From the NCBI GenBank assembly GCA_029378245.1, contig JARKIF010000006.1, forward strand, positions 2,294,001-2,358,000: a DNA stretch of 64,000 bases. Direction: 5' to 3'. Under the pieces are notes generated by a model. That model saw nothing but the letters and a program-made list of their open reading frames with translations, had not been told where the DNA came from and searched no databases. Shown piece by piece: positions 58,010 to 64,000 of the stretch (position 1 is its first letter; each line of letters opens with the position of its first letter). The translations under genes were made by a program, and so were the position numbers. The DNA comes from Roridomyces roridus (taxonomy: Eukaryota; Basidiomycota; Agaricomycetes; Agaricales; Mycenaceae).

Positions 58010-59508
58010 ATGTTGGCGTCCACTCTTTTCACGCTCCTAGCCGCCGGGCTCGTCTCTTCTGCCCCTCTGAACCGACGCGTCACTTTGGATCCCACCGCGA
58101 CTGCTGAGGAAAGTCGCGATACATTCATGCACGCTCGTCAATGACCTCCCTGCAGGCCCAAGTCCACGACAACACCGCTACGCGCGCCTTGACTGCGACG
58201 ACCATCCAGACCAACGACGGAAAGTGTCTCTCGGTCGACCCATTCTCGGGCGATTTCCGCGAGAACCTTACGCCCGTCGTTGCGGCGACCTGCGACGGCT
58301 CCAAGAACCAGACGTGGGATGTCATCACCTCTGGCGTTCACAACAACGTCCAAGGACAAGCTCTCATTGTCAGCAGCTTGACCAATGCTTGCCTCAATTT
58401 CGATCCCCGGAGGGCCGCAGGAAACCAAGTGTTGCTCTTCTCGTGCGGTGGACGCGCAGACGGAGGTATGTATTCTTTGTTTTCGCGCTGAACCAACGAC
58501 TCACGTGCATTGCTAGGCGGACAGGTTACCAACTCGCAGCTGTTCCCCTTTAATGGTGGTGCCGGCCCTCTCCCCCTCCTCCCGCAGAACGGCAATAACG
58601 CCACCTGCCTGACCATCAATGCCAACAATGCCCTTGACCAAACCTCTTGCAATGCTGCCACCGCAAGTGGCGCTGAGCTTTTCACCTTTGGCGCTGCTGC
58701 CAGCTCTGGTTCCGGAGCTGGTGCGTCCACTTCCACCGCTGCTGACGCCACTACCACCAACGCCGTCGACGCCTCCGCCACCCCGGACTGCACGGCTTCC
58801 ACCGTTACAGTCACCGTCACCGTCAACAACGCGGCCGCTACTAGCACCGATGCTGCTGCCACTACCGTCGTCGCTGACACCAGCACTGACGCCGTTACGT
58901 CTACCTCTTCTGCAGTTGTGGCCACTACGACCACGGCGCAAGCAGCGGCATCCACTAGCACCAAGATCGCTGTTGCTGGAGCCGGAGGTTTCTTGGACGA
59001 GGCGGCAACTGCCGAGTCCCAGAAGAAGGATCTGACTGCGACTCGTGCTGCCACCGGTGCTCAGATCAAGACTTCCGATGGACAGTGCCTCTCCGTCAAC
59101 GCGACCGCCGGCGACTTCCGCGAGAACCTCATTCCCATCGAGGTCAAGGCCTGCGATGGCAGTGTGGGCCAGCAATTCGACTTCCTCACGGCTGGTGTCC
59201 ACAACGACCAAGCCGGCAAGACCCTCATCGTCAGCTCCCTCACTCAAGGATGCTTCAACTTTGATGACCGCAGGGCCGCCGGGGACCAAGTCATCATGTT
59301 CGCGTGCGGTGGTCGGGCCGATGGAACCGGGCAAGTGACCAACTCGCAGCTATTCCCCTTCGTCGCTGCGGACCTCACCCAGCCCTACGCGCTGACGCCC
59401 TCGAACGCTCAGGGTGTTTGCTTCGTTAACGACAATGGTCGTCTCGGTAACACCAACTGTGACACCGCCAACCCTGCAGCCAACGAGCTGTTTACGATTG
59501 TTGCTTGA
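58010..59508 (+). CDS. Secreted protein with two ricin-B-like beta-trefoil domains
   Basis: Three exons (58010-58112, 58163-58465, 58517-59508) give 465 residues. A signal peptide (MLASTLFTLLAAGLVSSA) precedes domain 1 (about residues 45-225), a Ser/Thr/Ala linker of about 100 residues containing TVTVTVTV, and domain 2 (about 325-465). The domains align closely: DGKCLSVDPFSGDFRENL with DGQCLSVNATAGDFRENL, and QVTNSQLFPF in both. The QxW-like sugar-binding pattern of ricin-B lectins is partly kept (NQTWDVIT; QQFDFLT). It probably binds carbohydrate outside the cell; no catalytic or toxic chain is present. The first intron is placed at GAAA-gtcgcg with acceptor CCCAAG, the only GT-AG pair I found that keeps the frame. 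Confidence 0.78.
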
Positions 59509-60490
59509 ATGTTTTTCTTGCTTTCTTGTGACTCAGAGAGTCTCTTTTGTCAGTAGTTACGGCTTCGACGGCGCTTGCGCTGCTGGGAATGCTATCGGTT
59601 TTGCTCTCCTTTGGCCAAGCGGCGTCACGGTGGGCGCATCATCAGTGCCGGCGGATCAAGGGCGCGTCAATGTCTACTTAGGCGGATCTGCTGTATCACA
59701 TAAGGTATCGCCATGCGTAAGCGGGATTGTGGTTGAGTGCGCCGCAGTTCAATTTGCTGCATCTAAAGCACGCGCTAGCACGCCTTCTCCACCTCCGTCC
59801 GGCACTCGTGGTGTTCATTTTCTTCTTCCCGTCCTCGATGCAGGGTCTGGATTCGCTCTCACCTCGCCTGGAATACATGCCGATATGCCGAGCTGATCCG
59901 TCTTACGGCAACAAGGGACACTACTCCGACGCGATCGCGTCACTAGACCAGGAACAGGATGTCTACGCTTCGGTATGACGGCGTAGAGTTGAAACGTGAG
60001 CCACATGAGTTAATTTAGGTTGGTACTCACCCGGGAGCACTCCCTCCCCGAACAACAGAAACCGCATCTATTTGACGAGTACTCCATGTCGGATGTCCAT
60101 TGTCTGTCTTTCTGTCAGAAGTGTGGATGCAAGGAAGAGGGCGTCCGGCGCTGATAGTAGGCTGGGGGACCATATTAATCTGCGACGAAATGTCGGGACA
60201 GGGCGGCAACGCGCTGATAGGTGGGTCGGTGGAAGCTCTGGATGAATGCTACACGTCCGGCACCAGGCGGCTTGGGTACTGTACCTGCGCTCGTAAGTAG
60301 GTCGGCACGGGTGTTGTATCACATCCATTGTTCGCAATGTCAATTTGTCGCCGAAGTCTGAGAGACTATGCGCGGATAGGTCGGTAGAATTAAAATATAA
60401 TATTGTACCTGGATGAGGTGCTCGAGCGCCAGAGTTCGGTTTCAATACCCAACCTCGTGTACTTGGGCGATAAGACGAAGACAATCTATT
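59509..60490. other. Intergenic region, no gene seen
   Basis: About 1 kb between the ricin-B-like gene and the convergent acyltransferase gene. Short frames on both strands lack domains. No repeat or RNA gene recognised. Confidence 0.45.
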
Positions 60491-62168
60491 CTAACACAAG
60501 AGAAACTCCGGAATTGCGTCAGTAAACGCGGTCCAGAAACGTTCCACCTGGCCCGCGGTAAAGCCCATACTGTCCCAACATAGCTGTACGACGAGCCTCC
60601 CGCCGAAAGAGTGGCCTAGAAGGAGGATACCTCCCGGTTTGAGGCGGCTTGCAGTGGCCACCGTGTGGAGGTGAAGGCCGGCCCCGTAGGCCGCCCGTAC
60701 GTACGTGCGGTCAAGGTCGCCGATGAAAGAGACGCCGAGCAGGGCTGCACTGGAAGTTGGACGTGTAGGGAGTTCGGGTGATCCGGCCGGAGGCAAGAAC
60801 GCGTCAGACGACACGTTTCGGCGTGCCCGGGAGGCTGCGGACAGTAGTGCCCGTGCAGGGAGGAATGGTGAGCGAACTGCGCCTTGCATTTGGGCCTTTG
60901 CCTGGCGTGCGCGATACCAGATATTACCGGGGAAAGCTGGAAGAGATATAGTAAAATAGGTCAAGGCGATGAACCAGTGAGAATCAGATGGGTGTGGTGC
61001 GAGGTGAGATCGCAGGTTGGCGGCAGTGTAGAGCATCCTTGAACGTTCTCAATGATAATTGATGAACAAGAGAGAAATAAATACATTGGAATTTCGGGAG
61101 ATTGCGAAGTGCAACGCGTCCAAGCAATGTTGCAAAGCGCAACGAGAGCATGGTTGACAGTCACACCGTTGGCCTTGCACCTCGATAGAATTGCCGCCGT
61201 TTGCTCTTCTGTGAATTCGCGTTCCTCCATGAGGGTACGCTTGGGTCCGCGTTGAATGCGTGATAAAGTATGGCCGCCCTGTTCAAGTTGAACAAAGTTC
61301 AGTCTGAATTGAACAAGACTTACGATTTCTTTGCTGAGGGCTTGAAGATAATTGATCTTGCACACCGCTCTAGCAAACCTCGAGCGAGGTACAGGCAATC
61401 TAGACTCAACGCTCGGCGGCAGAAGATCTATCTAATGCAATTTGAGTTGATTGTTGAACAAGTTGGAAAAATATGTACCCAAATCTTGGGCGTGCTGAGC
61501 TGTTCGATGAGTTCCGCGTCTGTCTTCTCGGAGCTGAGTAGAGCCAACAGTTCGTGGGTTGATTGGTGGAGCGCTGTGCCGTCGCCAATAAAATGCGGCG
61601 CGCACATAAGGAGATTCCATTCGTCTGTTCCCTGCTCAGAGATTATCAAGTAAGATAGGTAGTCGTTGGAGAGTTTCCGAGGGCCATCCATGTATTCGGA
61701 AATCAGTTCTATGCAAAATCATGAGCCACCAACAGAAAATCGGGTTGAATCCTACCGTCTCTGTTCGCTCGGCTCCAATGCAGAGCCGAGGCGGCTTCTT
61801 GAAGGGCCGCTTCCGTAGTCGGCGGAGGAGAAAATCTGTATCAATATTTCAGTACGCGCCAGGGATGAGCCAAGCCGACGAACGAGAGTCGGGGATTGTC
61901 CTCGTCTGCAAGCGCTTTGCACATGAGCAGAGGATTATTTCTTCGGATGATGCTCCATGCAATTTCAACGCGTTCAGCGCGCAAGTACCGGCTCGGGCTT
62001 CTGAATGCCAGGAACAAGAACCTGGAAAATAACGTTGTTTACACGTTTTGGTCCGTGAATTCGGCAGACTTACATGTCCCCCAGCGCATTCTGCGATCCA
62101 AGAAACAAGGGTAGCTCGCTGTCGCCAAAAGGTCGTTCATAGCCATCCAGGCGCTGAGACCAAGCCAT
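60491..62168 (-). CDS. Tri3-like / CAT-superfamily acyltransferase
   Basis: Seven exons (62168-62074, 62021-61884, 61835-61756, 61708-61479, 61431-61324, 61278-61085, 61037-60491) give 463 residues. The start WSQRLDGYERPFGDSELPLF and the middle PRKLSNDYLSYLII match fungal acyltransferases related to trichothecene 15-O-acetyltransferase and NRPS condensation domains. The catalytic HxxxD motif is CAPHFIGDGTALHQ, with the general-base His. VTVNHALVALCNIAW and FIALTYFTISLPAF follow. The C-terminus (LLLGHSFGGRLVVQLCWDSM) is the DFGWG-region equivalent. It should transfer an acyl group from CoA or a carrier to an alcohol or amine. It is divergent from the NRPS-like gene, 375 bp away, which suggests shared control. 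The substrate is unknown. Confidence 0.85.
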
Positions 62169-62543
62169 TTGGTCTGGATGGAAGATGGGAGAAAAGATGG
62201 CCGCGCCGCCGAAGCCCGTGTAAACTCCGTTCTTGACAGAAACCTGACGGAAAAATCGGGAAACCAAAGACTTATTTGACGGCGGAGAGAGGGCCCCGGA
62301 AACGGGATTATTGGGGGGGGTAGCGGGGCGGGGTGGACGGAAGGGAAACTCGGAGTATCCAGGGGCCCAACAGGGAAGCAGTGCAGGATACTATCTGTCA
62401 AGCTGTCGAAGACATCAAACTGTCCTCGGCAAACCCAAATATAGCAGGCAACTACAATTTGAAAGACGTTCGCCTTGCCCTGTCTAACGCCCCTTCTTGA
62501 ACTCGACCCTCATTTCCCTACATTCCTTCACCCCCTCCCCATC
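62169..62543. other. Divergent promoter between acyltransferase and NRPS-like genes
   Basis: A 375-bp gene-free region between two start codons facing away from each other. It holds a G-rich run (62311-62318) and AAATATAG at 62437-62444, about 100 nt upstream of the NRPS-like ATG. Confidence 0.5.
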
Positions 62544-64000
62544 ATGACCTCGACGACGACGACCCTCGCTGCCATCTCCAGTGTCCTGACCACATGGACC
62601 TCTGTCGCCACTTCTTCATCATCAGCCAAGCAATTCACCAAGCCCGTCCCCAGAATCCAGGGCCTCTCCGCACTCTCACCCGAGGACATAGTCCTCTTCT
62701 ACCGCTACGGCCTTGGGCCCCGCCGTCCCGTCGAAATTCCCATCATACATCATGCCTTTGAGCACCATGCTCGCAACCAGCCAGACGTCGTGGCCGTGGA
62801 ACACAGCATATATGGACACTCCCTCACCTTTGCCCAACTCGACATCCGTGCCAACCGTCTCGCGCGTCGTCTTCAGGCGCAGGGCGTAGGCCGAGGCTCT
62901 CGCGTCTGCATCCTCGCACGCCGCTCCGTCTACTTCATCGTCGCCATACTCGGAGTGCTCAAAGCAGGAGCACAATACGTCCCCCTCGACGCCGTCACCA
63001 TCCCCGACTCGACGTTGTCCTACGTGCTCAACGATGCGGAACCACGTGCCGTGCTTGCGATGAGCGAATTCGTGCATCGCGTCCCCGCAGACCTCGTGCC
63101 CACCATCGACCTCGAGGTCGTGATAGAGGCCGACGAAACCTCGGAAGCCGATGGTACCAAACCCACAGACCCGACGACGCCGTCCGATGGAGCATATGTG
63201 ATCTACACTTCAGGCACCACAGGCGTCCGTGCGTGCCTTTGGATTCTTTTGCGGGGTCATTGCTGATTGTCGAGAATAGCCAAGGGAGTAGACGTGCGCC
63301 ACCGAGGGGTCACTAACGGTATGTCCGCAAGCACATTCTTCAAGGCGTGCCTGACCATTCCCAAAGTCATCAGTGGCCATCCGGCAAACGTCGGCATGCG
63401 CCCACGCATGCGTGTCGGCCAATTCCTGAACCTCGCCTTTGACATGGGTGCATGGGAATGTCTCGGCTCCCTTTACAACGGATGCACTCTCTGCCTCCGG
63501 GGCAACACCAAAAAAGATTGGATCGCGGTCATGAAAACTGTCGATATTGTTATCGCGACTCCGAGCATTCTGGCGTGCCACGAACCGGAAGAGTACAACA
63601 TCAAGCATGTCATCGTCGGGGTGCGTCAGCCCTGCACATCCCTTTGTTTCGTGTATTGATTGACGCGGCCAGGGGGAACCATGCCCACAAGGCGTGTAAT
63701 CTCCTATTTTCCGGTTTATTGTTGATCCTGACACAAATATACAGCTCTCGCTGACAAGTGGGCGCGCTATACCAATTTCAGCAACTGCTGCGGGCCTACC
63801 GAAATTTCGATCTGCAACACCGTCCAACCGCACACTCCGGGCTATCCGCTGTCCATTGGGACACCGATCCCCAACACAAACGTTTACGTGCTCTCCCGGG
63901 ACCCGTTGTGTACGCAGCCGGCACCGATCGGGCAAGTCGGGTGTATGTGGGTGGGCGGAGTCGGCGTCAGCGCGGGATATCTGAATCTGCCAGACAAGAC
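62544..64000 (+). CDS. NRPS-like adenylation-domain protein, 3' end outside the window
   Basis: Five exons are visible (62544-63228, 63280-63318, 63367-63620, 63673-63691, 63745-64000+), about 417 residues. After a Ser/Thr-rich N-terminus comes an AMP-forming adenylation domain with core motifs LTFAQLDIRANRLAR (A1), VLKAGAQYVPLD (A2), AYVIYTSGTTGVPKGV (A3), NLAFDMGAWECLGSL (A4) and NCCGPTEISICNT (A5). There is no condensation domain before it, and a start of the form RIQGLSALSPEDIVLF recalls the adenylation-thiolation-membrane proteins common in mushrooms; that is inference. It activates a carboxylic or amino acid as adenylate. The intron after exon 4 starts with GC (gcgtgt). The companion acyltransferase is divergent and close. 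Confidence 0.88.

Overview
This window is nuclear DNA of a filamentous basidiomycete, most likely an Agaricomycete. Genes carry many short introns (about 42-60 bp), several exons are only 11-20 nt, and the content is typical of mushroom-forming or wood- and litter-decaying fungi: a dye-decolorizing peroxidase, a CBM1-GH5 endoglucanase, a GH18 chitinase, F-box proteins, NACHT-WD40 proteins and an NRPS-like adenylation enzyme. I rebuilt about 22 protein genes by joining exons at splice sites and requiring the reading frame to close. No tRNA, rRNA, CRISPR array or intact transposon was seen.

Layout. 0.3-6.7 kb, minus strand: an Rlm1/MEF2-type MADS-box factor, histidinol-phosphate aminotransferase (HIS5) and a DyP-type peroxidase. 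7.7-16.2 kb: a secreted GPI- or membrane-anchored protein, an F-box protein, a CBM1-GH5 endoglucanase, a second F-box protein, a cytochrome P450 with an apparent frame lesion, and a YciI-like protein. 16.2-29.6 kb: three paralogous membrane-anchored amidohydrolases (one minus, two tandem plus) with a multispanning membrane protein and a PRiA4b-ORF3-like nuclear-looking protein between the first and second. 29.6-34.7 kb: a Bin3-type RNA methyltransferase, a MYND-finger protein and an F-box gene with a damaged 5' end.

34.7-56.5 kb is a rearranged, duplicated block. It holds two very similar C2-NACHT-WD40 (NLR-like) genes, an intact SWC5/BCNT gene, a decayed copy of the SWC5 5' half, and a decayed copy of the F-box 3' end. 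The two NLR-like genes differ by a 144-bp exact tandem duplication in one, loss of about 140 residues before the NACHT domain in the other, and one nearly identical WD40 tract inside more diverged sequence. Between them lie a serine carboxypeptidase, a chitinase and a small secreted protein gene.

57-64 kb: a probable small secreted protein, a secreted protein with two ricin-B-like domains, and a divergent pair made of a Tri3-like acyltransferase (minus) and an NRPS-like adenylation protein (plus, cut by the window end), which may be the edge of a biosynthetic cluster.

The genes suggest a saprotroph that secretes lignocellulose- and chitin-active enzymes and carries an expanding self/non-self recognition repertoire. 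All gene models are hand-built from sequence; no database or transcript was consulted.
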